Positions 6,675-13,699 of a DNA stretch of 13,699 nt are shown piece after piece. Positions within the stretch are counted from its first letter, which is position 1, and each line of letters begins with the position of its first letter. A program made the translations under genes and the position numbers. The notes under the pieces are model-generated. The model was not told the DNA's origin, made no database searches, and saw nothing but the letters and a program-made list of their open reading frames with translations. This stretch comes from Thermoplasmata archaeon (GTDB lineage Archaea; Thermoplasmatota; Thermoplasmata; Thermoplasmatales; Thermoplasmataceae): assembly GCA_021827885.1 (NCBI GenBank), contig JAKAUD010000154.1, forward strand, positions 1-13,699, in the 5' to 3' direction.

Positions 6675-8132
6675 ATGAAAGAAGATCAGAAGATACTGCT
6701 GCACGTATCCCGTCTTAAGAAATATTTTCCAATCAGTTCTAACTTACTAAAGGCTGGAGGCAGAGTAAAAGCCCTGGACGATGTGACTTTCTCATTAAGG
6801 GAAGGGGAGACGCTTGGCGTAGTGGGAGAAACCGGATGTGGAAAGACCACTTTGGGACGAACTATCCTGGGTCTGATTTCAGCTACAGACGGAAATGTTT
6901 ACTTCAACCTTCCAGAAGATGAAATGAATGAGATTGTTGAAATGGAAGACAGACTATTCAATCTTCAGGAGAAAGCCAACCCAACCCCTGATGAAAAGAA
7001 GGAGATTTCAAAGCTTGAAAATGAACTTGACAAGATCAGGTCTGAGAAGTCTCTAACAAAGCTGTCTAACAGAAAAATCAGAGATTACAGGAAGTACATG
7101 CAGCCAATTTTCCAGGATCCATTCAGTTCACTGGACCCGAGAAAACTCATTAAGGACATAATCGCAGAGCCGATGAAGCTGCTCACTGACCTTTCTGGTG
7201 ATGACATCTTCAGGAAAGAGAAAGAGCTTATTGAGGAAATAGGACTAAGCGAAGATCATCTATACAGGTTCCCTCATGAGTTCAGCGGCGGACAAAGGCA
7301 ACGAATCGGAATTGCAAGGGCAATAGGAATAGAGCCTAAGCTGCTGGTTCTGGATGAGCCCACCTCTGCTTTGGATGTATCAGTGCAAGCGCAGATTCTC
7401 AATATGCTGAAGGAAATCCAGAAAGACCGGGGTCTTTCTTACCTCTTTATTTCACACCATCTCAATGTCATAAGATTGATGGCAGACAGGGTAGCTGTCA
7501 TGTACCTCGGGAGAGTGGCTGAAATTACTGATACAGACAGGCTGTTCACTGAAATGCTCCATCCTTATACCAAGGCCCTGCTCTCTGCAATTCCTTCCAT
7601 AGATCCGGAGAAGAGAAAAGGCAGAATAATTCTGGAAGGAGAAATCCCCAGCCCTGCTTCCCCGCCAAAGGGCTGCTACTTCCACCCAAGATGCCCTGAA
7701 GCGATGAAGAATTGCGGATGGTCTCCAAGGGATATAGCAGGACCCGTGAGGTCAATGCTGGAACCTTTCAGGAACCCTGAGGCCAAGGATTTCCCCCCTG
7801 TGGCTGAAATTGTCACTGACGAGGAGGCAAATTCACTTGATATAGTGCTAGCTGCCCCGAGCCCAGATATAGGGGCTACACTCGCCCTCCTCAACCAGCT
7901 TATAGAGAAGGAGGAAAGTAGCGTGGCCGGAATTAAGTTCAGTTCTATTGAAAGCGTCAAGTTCCTCGACGACATGACTACTATTAGGATCCGGCAGATC
8001 ACTCCTGACGTTCCAAATTTGAAGGAGGTAAGGAAGGGGCATTATGTTTCATGCCTTCTCTACAATGAACCTATTGAGAAGAGACAGGAAGAAGTTATAG
8101 AGAATGCCTCAGCAGAAGCCTCCACGGATTAG
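6675..8132 (+). CDS. dppF: Opp/Dpp-type ABC transporter ATPase (DppF-like) with two extra segments
   Basis: A 485-residue second ATPase subunit; typical DppF/OppF proteins are about 320-350. The motifs are Walker A GETGCGKT (51-58), Q147 in PIFQDP, signature FSGGQRQR (203-210), Walker B LLVLDEP (223-229), SALD D-loop and H261 in FISHHL. Compared with the family there are two additions. Between Walker A and the Q-loop (about 80-138) is a highly charged coiled-coil-like stretch. In the C-terminal domain the cysteine motif GCYFHPRC (C334, C340) and C347 is separated from the last cysteine (C460, in YVSCLLYN) by about 112 residues instead of roughly 20. The inserted part (about 350-455) looks folded, with alternating hydrophobic strands and one helix, but I do not recognise it. 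The C-terminus is Glu/Ala-rich. The last 29 bases overlap the next gene in another frame. Confidence 0.93.
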   Translation: MKEDQKILLHVSRLKKYFPISSNLLKAGGRVKALDDVTFSLREGETLGVVGETGCGKTTLGRTILGLISATDGNVYFNLPEDEMNEIVEMEDRLFNLQEKANPTPDEKKEISKLENELDKIRSEKSLTKLSNRKIRDYRKYMQPIFQDPFSSLDPRKLIKDIIAEPMKLLTDLSGDDIFRKEKELIEEIGLSEDHLYRFPHEFSGGQRQRIGIARAIGIEPKLLVLDEPTSALDVSVQAQILNMLKEIQKDRGLSYLFISHHLNVIRLMADRVAVMYLGRVAEITDTDRLFTEMLHPYTKALLSAIPSIDPEKRKGRIILEGEIPSPASPPKGCYFHPRCPEAMKNCGWSPRDIAGPVRSMLEPFRNPEAKDFPPVAEIVTDEEANSLDIVLAAPSPDIGATLALLNQLIEKEESSVAGIKFSSIESVKFLDDMTTIRIRQITPDVPNLKEVRKGHYVSCLLYNEPIEKRQEEVIENASAEASTD

Positions 8133-8520
8133 GCAACGAGGAGTAGATGAACCTGACAGGGAGAGGTTCACTTCCAAAGATCTCACCCGCAAGCAGGTAA
8201 TCTTCTATATTTTTGAAGATTTTTTCAAGGGCTTCTTCATTTTCCTTTCACTCTTTTTGGACGGTGCCGTAGTTTTTTATCTCTACCAGGAACCGTTCCT
8301 TTACAAACTCTCGCAAGATCTCATAGTCTACGGAATTCCGATTTACGAGCTTTACCTCATACTGCTATCAATTTTCATTGATAGTTTCCTCCTGTGGCTG
8401 GAAATAAGGTATTACCTGAAACTGTTTGGCGAAGAAGCATTAAAAAAAAGATATGAAACAAAGTCAGATAGAGAGGCAAGAAAAAAAAGAGAGCTTGAAG
8501 GGAACGACGGCAATCAGTAA
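8104..8520 (+). CDS. Small two-helix membrane protein of unknown function, last gene of the transporter operon
   Basis: A 138-residue protein that I do not recognise. The N-terminal 30 residues are polar, with many Arg, Pro and Gln. Two hydrophobic helices follow at about 41-62 and 78-99, rich in Phe, Leu, Ile and Tyr, with acidic residues at their edges (FED, FLD, FID, WLE). The C-terminal 30 residues are strongly charged (Lys, Arg, Glu). Both ends are predicted cytoplasmic. Its start overlaps the end of the second ATPase gene by 29 bases, there is no promoter in between, and no alternative start exists further in, so translation is probably coupled to the ATPase. That placement suggests a role in assembling or regulating the transporter, but this is inference. 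The 3' part contains two runs of eight A (8442-8449 and 8481-8488). Coding is supported by the membrane-protein pattern and uninterrupted frame rather than by homology. Confidence 0.75.
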   Translation: MPQQKPPRIRQRGVDEPDRERFTSKDLTRKQVIFYIFEDFFKGFFIFLSLFLDGAVVFYLYQEPFLYKLSQDLIVYGIPIYELYLILLSIFIDSFLLWLEIRYYLKLFGEEALKKRYETKSDREARKKRELEGNDGNQ

Positions 8521-8527
8521 ACAACTA

Positions 8528-9382
8528 CTAACGATGGATTGCCTTCTGTACTAGCCCATTGAGGAAGTATGCTATCCCGCCAAGGATGAAAATTATCCCA
8601 ATCCATGAGTACAGTACATCTCTGCCAAATAGTGTGAATCCAACCGCTGTTACCAATAGGCCAGTGATCACCTGTGCAAACCACGGAAGATTTATTCGTA
8701 TGCCCCCTCCATTCTTGAACAGATAAGACTTCTCAGAATTCCTAAGTTTAAGCTTTCCATAATAATAATCCCTGTCCGAATGCATGTTTATGAGACTCAT
8801 TCCCACAAGGATAATTCCTCCCACCATTGATATTATTCCGGGAGCCAGAAGGTAAATGTTGGCATTAGGGTACTGGTACACTGTCTGTGAATAATAGACT
8901 GGTGCATCAAAAAATGTATTGTTTGGAGCATTGATCTTCAGGAGATAGGACATGTGGTAAATTGTGTTCGGTATGGCAATATCAACTGAATCCGTCAGTT
9001 GACCGCTCACAATAGGAGTTTCCGGGCCAAAACCTACGGCAAGATTGGTGTCATTTACGAAATAGACTGTGTATGTCAAGGTTTGATGCCCTGGATCACT
9101 GATATTCATGTATATGGGGAAACCAGGCGCTTCTGCATAGAGATTGAGTTGGCCCGCATATCCCTGTTGAGAATTATGGGGATTGTTTGTAATTATTATT
9201 GTTCCTGTTTGCTGACTGACAAATGGGGTTATATACATTCCCGAAATAGATATTAGCAGGGCTCCTGCCACTAAGAGTGTTATGGCCAGCTCCAGTAAAC
9301 GATCTGCTTTGAGAATGAAATAAAATTTCTTAAGCCGGTTTGCTTCACCTTTCGACCTCCTTATCCTAATATCTGTGGCCAT
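8528..9382 (-). CDS. Four-helix membrane protein with an extracytoplasmic domain, unknown function
   Basis: A 284-residue protein without a family I can name. Residues 1-28 are basic and cytoplasmic, and a first helix lies at about 30-48. About 130 residues then lie outside the membrane (50-180), beta-rich in appearance with N-glycosylation sequons (NIS, NDT, NNT). Three more helices follow near 180-198, 234-252 and 257-275, with a basic cytoplasmic loop at about 200-232 (SDRDYYYGKLKLR). The ATG at 9382 is supported by a near-perfect Shine-Dalgarno. The gene ends only 7 bases from the convergent transporter operon and lies 128 bases downstream of the binding-protein gene on the same strand, with its own TATA-like site. 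Its place between the two halves of one importer makes an accessory role possible, for example docking the anchored binding protein, but nothing in the sequence proves it. Confidence 0.85.
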   Translation of the reverse strand: MATDIRIRRSKGEANRLKKFYFILKADRLLELAITLLVAGALLISISGMYITPFVSQQTGTIIITNNPHNSQQGYAGQLNLYAEAPGFPIYMNISDPGHQTLTYTVYFVNDTNLAVGFGPETPIVSGQLTDSVDIAIPNTIYHMSYLLKINAPNNTFFDAPVYYSQTVYQYPNANIYLLAPGIISMVGGIILVGMSLINMHSDRDYYYGKLKLRNSEKSYLFKNGGGIRINLPWFAQVITGLLVTAVGFTLFGRDVLYSWIGIIFILGGIAYFLNGLVQKAIHR

Positions 9383-9387
9383 TAGTT

Positions 9388-9439
9388 ATCATCTCCTATA
9401 AATGCATATATGTATCATAAAACAAAATTAGATAATAAA
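9388..9439 (-). promoter_or_regulatory. Shine-Dalgarno and probable TATA box of the four-helix membrane protein gene
   Basis: On the minus strand GGAGATGAT (9396-9388) differs by one base from the anti-16S consensus and ends 5 bases before ATG 9382. TTTATTA (9439-9433) further upstream could act as TATA box, giving a leader of about 27 bases. AT-rich sequence nearby (CATATATG at 9404-9411) offers alternatives. Confidence 0.5.
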
Positions 9440-9471
9440 CTGATTGCAAAAAATTATAGTATTTAAGAATC

Positions 9472-9495
9472 AAAAAAATAAAAAAATAAAAATTT
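9472..9495 (-). terminator. Oligo-T tract after the binding-protein gene
   Basis: The + strand reads A7-T-A7-T-A5-T3, so on the minus strand this is a nearly pure T tract beginning 16 bases after the TGA stop at 9513-9511. It is a typical hairpin-less archaeal terminator and includes a short tandem repeat of AAAAAAAT (9472-9487). Confidence 0.6.
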
Positions 9496-9510
9496 GGAAT
9501 TAGATTATTT

Positions 9511-12500
9511 TCAAGTGGCGGTGCTATTGTAGCTCAGCAGATTGTAAACCAGTTCCTGTCCAGCTCCCACCAACAAGTTCTCCTGATAGTTGACAATGTC
9601 ATTGCCGTTAATCTTGGAACTTATTGTCCAGAACAGGTTTGCCTGGTACAGGTAGACGTTCATTGTCTGGTTGATGATAAATCCGTTTACCCTCTGGAAA
9701 TAGAACTTCTGCTGTGCAAGTGTGGTTGCCTTCGTTCCATTCGTGTAGTTCTGTATCATCTGTTCCGCAAAGTGATACTCCGTCATGTTTGGCGCGAAGT
9801 TGTGGAACGGCGATGATGTACTGGCGTTTCCTCCAGCAAGGAACCATGGGTTGTAGCTCGCTGCACTCATGTAAGTTGATGTGTTGCTTGGCATGGACAT
9901 CGAGTTCTCATAGTCCGTTGGGAAGATGAAGTCAGGCGACCATCCGCCCCAGCTTATTGGCATTGGGTTCTGTCCTGGTATAAGGTACGTTGCAAAGAGC
10001 TGGGTGTAAGTGGATGGTACCACTGGGAATGATGCTCCTCCAATGACCTTGGCCATTACATTACCCCATGTCGTTGCTGCTGCGGTATCCGGGCTGTCAC
10101 CAGTCGGCAGGAATATAGGTATTACAAGGGGGCTTCCGTGATACTTGAATACTCCACTCACATTTTGGATTCCCATAGCAGCCGCCCCATCTTGCACACC
10201 ACTCGGTGCATTTACGAACTTGTTCCAGTAGTACTGAGCCGCAGACAAGTTGGAAAACGCTGACCCATTCTTGTTATGGAAGTGGTATCCAAGTGCGTCA
10301 AGCTGTGCAATGCTCTGGTTAAAGAGCATGCCAGGTGGCAGCATTCCTGCATATGATGAATCAAATGTCGTGTTGTATAGCGCATTCCCAAGCTGATCAT
10401 TCAAGTACTTCGAGTAGTTGAATGCATATGAGAAGGCCTTCCTCACATTTAGGTTCATGAAGAAGTTGGCTGGCACATTCGCATTGTGCACTATGGTTCC
10501 AAGTTCCTGCGTGTTTGTGTTCAAGTTGAAGTTAAAGAAGTATATGCCAAGCGTCGGGAACTCCTTTATCTGCAGGCTCGGGTTTGGATTCAGCGGAATT
10601 CCAGCCTTATGTACTCCAGCAAGCTGTTCAATCTGGGGCCAGTATGGTGTTGCTGGTATTCCAGTTGCGGACTGTGCAGCTCCTGATTTGAGTTCAAGGA
10701 ATGCTGTGGAAGGCTGCGAGAAGTACTGCAGTGTCACTGTTGTGATTGATGCTACTGGGTCCCATGAGCCAGGTGATACGAAGTTCGGGTTCTTTGTAAG
10801 AACGATCTGTGAACCTGGAAGGTTGTATGAAATCATGTAAGGTCCGTCCGCCATGATGTGGTTCTGCACATATGTGTTGTAGTTTGCAAGGTTTCCGGTC
10901 TCTGAGTAGTTCACGAAACCTGATGGTGTGAACTGGATTCCGTCGCCGTGAGCAATGAGCCAGTTCGCATCAATTGGGCTGGCTTCTGTCTGTGCTACCA
11001 ACTGGAATACAACAGATGTTGGAACTGTCTGCAGAAAGTGCAGTGTTACGTTGTTTGTGTTGTTGTTATATGTGACTGCGTGCGTAATTGCTGCATAGGA
11101 TGTATTGAATCCTCCTCCGGCTGCGGGCGGGATCAGGTAGTCACCAAGCAGGTATCCTCCAGTTCCCGGGTTTCCGTTAGCGAACAGAAGCAATCTGACA
11201 AATCCGTAATAGGCGTCGTACGCAGTAACAGGTGTTCCGTCCTGCCACTTCAGGTTACTCCTTACGTGGAAGGTGAAGTTCGTGTAGTTTGCATTTATTC
11301 CGCCGTTTGCAACAGATGGTACAGCTGAAGCAACGTCAGGCACGAACGAACTGGAAGAAGACCCATTGTAATAGACAAGGGGCATCATAGTGTTTGCCAG
11401 GACCTCAGCATCTACAGTGAAGAATGCTATCTGTGGGTCAAGGGTCGTGTAACCACCGGCTGCTACCTCTGCACTTGTGAATGACTGTCCATTTATTGGG
11501 GCTACGAACTGGTTTGCATTCTTAATTGCCACGACGTCATAGTAGTATGTTGATGTGTATACTCCCTGTGAAGGGTCAATCTCACCAACACTGAGAGGTG
11601 CGCTAACACCGGGGATTTCAAGCGTTATGGTGACATTTGTGTTGTGAACGTAGGTCACTGTTGTTGACGGGTTAGTGTACACAAGACTGCTGTTGGCAAC
11701 ATAAGACTGTTCGGATGTGTTCCACATTGTAACCGATTCCTTTGGCCCGTATTCCACTGTAGAACCCTTCTGCAACAGGAAAGTGGTGTTCTTGTCCGTA
11801 CTCAGGATCTGCAGCATCGTTGCCTGTTTAAAGTTGTATGAGTGGTTCATTACAAGGTTGTATGAAGTCGTTGTGTTGTTGAATTTCTGCGTTAGCCCAG
11901 CTGAAGAGCTGGTGCTGTTCAAATATGAACCGTTTGTCAGGAAAGCAACTGTGGCATTACCGCCCTTAACGGTAAAGTTTGTGCCTGCAAAAACTGTGAC
12001 TGTTTTACTCAACGGGAGAGACATGTTCGTCTCTGTGTTGTAGGTCACGTTGGCTGAAGTGTACGTTACATTTGTGTCGGCAGAAGTCGATACATTTGTT
12101 CCGGCAAGGTATGAAAGGAGTGGTGGTACTGTTGTGTAGTTGTTAACAGTTGTACCATAGGTAAGGTTTGTGACATTTCCGTAGTGTACTGTTTCGCCTG
12201 CTTTATAGCTGACCATTGTTGTGTTCGTAACTGTTGTCGCAACGTTGTTTGTAGTCATTGGCACTGCAGTTGTCGTCTGTAGGGCGAACACATAATTGCC
12301 GCTCAGGTTGGACATGTTGAAATACGAGTTTGATGGTGCAAGCTGGTACTGTCCGTCTGTCATGCTATAATAGTATGGTAGGACAGTTGAGTTGACAAGT
12401 GTTCCGTTCTGATATACATTAAGTGTCTGCCCGATCACTGAGTGAACTCCGTCTGTTGGTTCCGAGAAGTAACCAGCGATGAAGCTGAGATTAACTCCCG

Positions 12501-13026
12501 GATTAAAGATCATGGAGTTGTTCACAAGTGGTGCGGTAGAATTTGACTGAAGCTGAAGAAGTCCGAATGAAAGTGCTGTGTTGACTGAAGATGCAGTAAT
12601 GTGCACCGGAACCAGGCTTTGGTAATTGTCAAAGGACGAGCCACCGTAATTGAAAGTATATGTTATGAAATAGTCACCAGGAGAAGTGAATGTGTGTCTT
12701 AGGGTAACCTGGTTACTTCCTTGGTAATCATACATATTACTGTGGGTATCTCCCCAGTTAACGGTCAACGTTTTGAACACGCCATTCGACTGCAAAGTCA
12801 AATTATATGGCTGATCGAGTGTAGCCACATTTGCAGCCGAAACTACTTTAGCGGAAGAACCGCCAGGATGATATTCGGTCAGAACAGCCAGTGCTGCGAT
12901 CACTACTATGAGCACCACAATCACTGCTATCCACTTTCCGCTTCCAGAGGGGCGCCTTGGAGGCACTACCCTGGATGCTACCTGTGGTTCTCCCGGAGAT
13001 TTCTCATTATTTCCTTGATTTTCCAT
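9511..13026 (-). CDS. Giant membrane-anchored substrate-binding protein of an Opp/Dpp-type transporter, with PKD-like domain and glycosylation-rich stalk
   Basis: An 1171-residue extracytoplasmic solute-binding protein; usual SBP_bac_5 proteins are about 500-600. Residues 1-31 are a polar, basic tail. One hydrophobic helix at 32-50, with no lipobox or evident cleavage site, anchors it in the membrane. A PKD-like beta domain follows (about 60-145; VNWGD at 89-93, FTSPGDYFITYTF at 113-125). Residues about 150-500 are a Ser/Thr/Asn-rich stalk with degenerate GTxV repeats. The SBP_bac_5 domain starts near 525 (TTLDPQIAFFTVDAEVLAN) and has the family signature LKWQDGTPVTAYDAYYGF (592-609); it runs almost to the C-terminus. 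By eye there are more than 40 N-x-S/T sequons across the exported part. It would capture peptides or similar ligands for the permease/ATPase set encoded convergently. The start at ATG 13026 is supported by SD GGAGG and a TATA box. No similar binding protein lies within the operon itself. Confidence 0.93.
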   Translation of the reverse strand: MENQGNNEKSPGEPQVASRVVPPRRPSGSGKWIAVIVVLIVVIAALAVLTEYHPGGSSAKVVSAANVATLDQPYNLTLQSNGVFKTLTVNWGDTHSNMYDYQGSNQVTLRHTFTSPGDYFITYTFNYGGSSFDNYQSLVPVHITASSVNTALSFGLLQLQSNSTAPLVNNSMIFNPGVNLSFIAGYFSEPTDGVHSVIGQTLNVYQNGTLVNSTVLPYYYSMTDGQYQLAPSNSYFNMSNLSGNYVFALQTTTAVPMTTNNVATTVTNTTMVSYKAGETVHYGNVTNLTYGTTVNNYTTVPPLLSYLAGTNVSTSADTNVTYTSANVTYNTETNMSLPLSKTVTVFAGTNFTVKGGNATVAFLTNGSYLNSTSSSAGLTQKFNNTTTSYNLVMNHSYNFKQATMLQILSTDKNTTFLLQKGSTVEYGPKESVTMWNTSEQSYVANSSLVYTNPSTTVTYVHNTNVTITLEIPGVSAPLSVGEIDPSQGVYTSTYYYDVVAIKNANQFVAPINGQSFTSAEVAAGGYTTLDPQIAFFTVDAEVLANTMMPLVYYNGSSSSSFVPDVASAVPSVANGGINANYTNFTFHVRSNLKWQDGTPVTAYDAYYGFVRLLLFANGNPGTGGYLLGDYLIPPAAGGGFNTSYAAITHAVTYNNNTNNVTLHFLQTVPTSVVFQLVAQTEASPIDANWLIAHGDGIQFTPSGFVNYSETGNLANYNTYVQNHIMADGPYMISYNLPGSQIVLTKNPNFVSPGSWDPVASITTVTLQYFSQPSTAFLELKSGAAQSATGIPATPYWPQIEQLAGVHKAGIPLNPNPSLQIKEFPTLGIYFFNFNLNTNTQELGTIVHNANVPANFFMNLNVRKAFSYAFNYSKYLNDQLGNALYNTTFDSSYAGMLPPGMLFNQSIAQLDALGYHFHNKNGSAFSNLSAAQYYWNKFVNAPSGVQDGAAAMGIQNVSGVFKYHGSPLVIPIFLPTGDSPDTAAATTWGNVMAKVIGGASFPVVPSTYTQLFATYLIPGQNPMPISWGGWSPDFIFPTDYENSMSMPSNTSTYMSAASYNPWFLAGGNASTSSPFHNFAPNMTEYHFAEQMIQNYTNGTKATTLAQQKFYFQRVNGFIINQTMNVYLYQANLFWTISSKINGNDIVNYQENLLVGAGQELVYNLLSYNSTAT

Positions 13027-13032
13027 TTAATT

Positions 13033-13075
13033 CCTCCGATAGAATTCTTTGCCAATTGGAATTTATGTATATAAA
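13033..13075 (-). promoter_or_regulatory. Promoter and Shine-Dalgarno of the binding-protein gene
   Basis: On the minus strand TTTATATAC (13075-13067) is a strong archaeal TATA box. Transcription would start near 13045, giving a leader of about 19 bases that carries GGAGG (13037-13033), 6 bases before ATG 13026. Confidence 0.7.
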
Positions 13076-13130
13076 TGTTCTTGTAGATATGTAACTTTTC
13101 ATGTATGCGAAAGTGCGTGAAGACCGGAGT

Positions 13131-13140
13131 AAAATAAAAG
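13131..13140 (-). terminator. Possible T-rich terminator of the oxidoreductase gene
   Basis: On the minus strand CTTTTATTTT lies about 18 bases after the TAA stop at 13160-13158. There is no hairpin. Assigned on composition and position only. Confidence 0.35.
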
Positions 13141-13157
13141 TTTGTAAGAGATAAAAG

Positions 13158-13699
13158 TTAGAAAAATTCTGAAAGTGCTTCTGGAGTGAGCTTCACAGGA
13201 GGTTTCTCAATGAGGGCTTTTGATGAAATAACCGGATCATAGTCCTCATAGGTCTTGGCGTCAATCTCATAGAGGACACCGATGGGGATCTTGTCGCCCC
13301 ATTCCTGTGCAAGCTTGTAAGCCATGTCGAAATCTTTCACATCAGTTTCTGGCTTGTAAACCCGCTGCCTGAAATAATCATATGTGTTGATCTTGTTATA
13401 AGTAACACATGGACTGAAAACGTCTATGAACGAAAATCCCTTGTGCTTGATTCCTCTCTTTATGACTTCCCTCAGGTGGAGAGCGTCTCCAGAGAAAGCC
13501 CTTGCAACAAATGTTGCTCCTGCGGTCAGGGCAATTGTGAGGGGATTCAGTGGTTTCTCTATATTGCCTTCCGGTGTTGATTTCGTTTTCATACCAAGCT
13601 GGGATGTTGGAGAAGCCTGTCCGGTTGTAAGGCCGAATATCTGGTTGTCAGATACGATGTATGTTATGTCGACGTTCCTCTTTGCAGTGTGGTAGAAGT
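13158..13699 (-). CDS. 2-oxoacid:ferredoxin oxidoreductase beta subunit (partial, 5' end outside window)
   Basis: The C-terminal 179 residues of a thiamine-diphosphate-binding beta subunit, which oxidatively decarboxylates a 2-oxoacid to an acyl-CoA and reduces ferredoxin together with an alpha (or alpha/gamma) subunit. The frame is open to the right edge, beyond the internal ATG at 13592, and that upstream part holds the family hallmark: RNVDITYIVSDNQIFGLTTG followed by QASPTS. Downstream are the conserved TAGATFVARAF, the FSFIDVFSPCVTYN stretch and a YDYFRQRVY segment, all seen in KorB/PorB-type proteins. The thiamine-diphosphate motif (GDGD type) and the Cys residues of a cluster, if any, would be upstream and are not visible. 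Complete relatives are about 290-320 residues, so somewhat over half is present. The alpha subunit gene normally lies immediately upstream, outside this window. The exact substrate (pyruvate, 2-oxoglutarate or broad) cannot be told. Confidence 0.92.
   Translation of the reverse strand, partial: FYHTAKRNVDITYIVSDNQIFGLTTGQASPTSQLGMKTKSTPEGNIEKPLNPLTIALTAGATFVARAFSGDALHLREVIKRGIKHKGFSFIDVFSPCVTYNKINTYDYFRQRVYKPETDVKDFDMAYKLAQEWGDKIPIGVLYEIDAKTYEDYDPVISSKALIEKPPVKLTPEALSEFF

Noticed and set aside
7676..8002. A 108-codon minus-strand frame inside the second ATPase gene
   Set aside because: The + frame is continuous here and contains the last conserved cysteine region downstream, so the antisense frame is most likely chance.
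9472..9487. Tandem AAAAAAAT as a functional repeat array
   Set aside because: Only two copies, better explained as the oligo-T terminator of the minus-strand gene.
10418..10840. A 140-codon open frame on the + strand inside the binding-protein gene
   Set aside because: It is antisense to the well-supported 1171-residue protein, its translation is Cys-rich without a recognisable fold, and no promoter or SD precedes it. The same applies to the + frames at 10948-11328, 11717-12043 and 12721-13074.

Overview
The window looks like chromosome of a Thermoplasmatales-type archaeon: cell-wall-less, acidophilic Euryarchaeota. This is inferred from four things. Archaeal TATA boxes sit about 25-28 bases upstream of leaderless or short-leader starts. 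T-rich tracts, not GC hairpins, follow the genes. A 2-oxoacid:ferredoxin oxidoreductase is present. The transposase has the character I associate with Thermoplasma/Ferroplasma elements. G+C is moderate by eye. I could not check species.

Layout. The left part (1-1848, + strand) holds the tail of an unrecognised gene, a GNAT acetyltransferase, and a radical SAM protein with extra C-terminal cysteines and its own leaderless promoter. At 1926-2911 lies a decayed insertion sequence of about 986 bp. It has 14-bp imperfect terminal inverted repeats and a minus-strand DDE transposase broken by a frameshift and by substitutions at catalytic positions. From 3065 to 8520 runs a tight + strand operon for an oligopeptide/dipeptide-type (Opp/Dpp) ABC transporter: two permeases, two ATPases and an overlapping two-helix membrane protein. 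Convergent to it, on the minus strand, are a four-helix membrane protein (8528-9382) and a giant membrane-anchored substrate-binding protein (9511-13026, 1171 residues). The right edge (13158-13699, minus) is the C-terminal part of a 2-oxoacid:ferredoxin oxidoreductase beta subunit.

How they work together. The binding protein, permease pair and ATPase pair make a complete Opp/Dpp-type importer split into two facing transcription units. The parts are unusually elaborate. The binding protein has an N-terminal membrane anchor, a PKD-like domain and a long Asn/Ser/Thr-rich stalk with dozens of N-glycosylation sequons before its ligand-binding domain. Both ATPases carry large extra segments, and in the second one an insertion splits the C-terminal cysteine motif. 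Two unrecognised membrane proteins lie inside the locus and are candidate accessory subunits. No tRNA, rRNA, CRISPR array or replication origin was seen.
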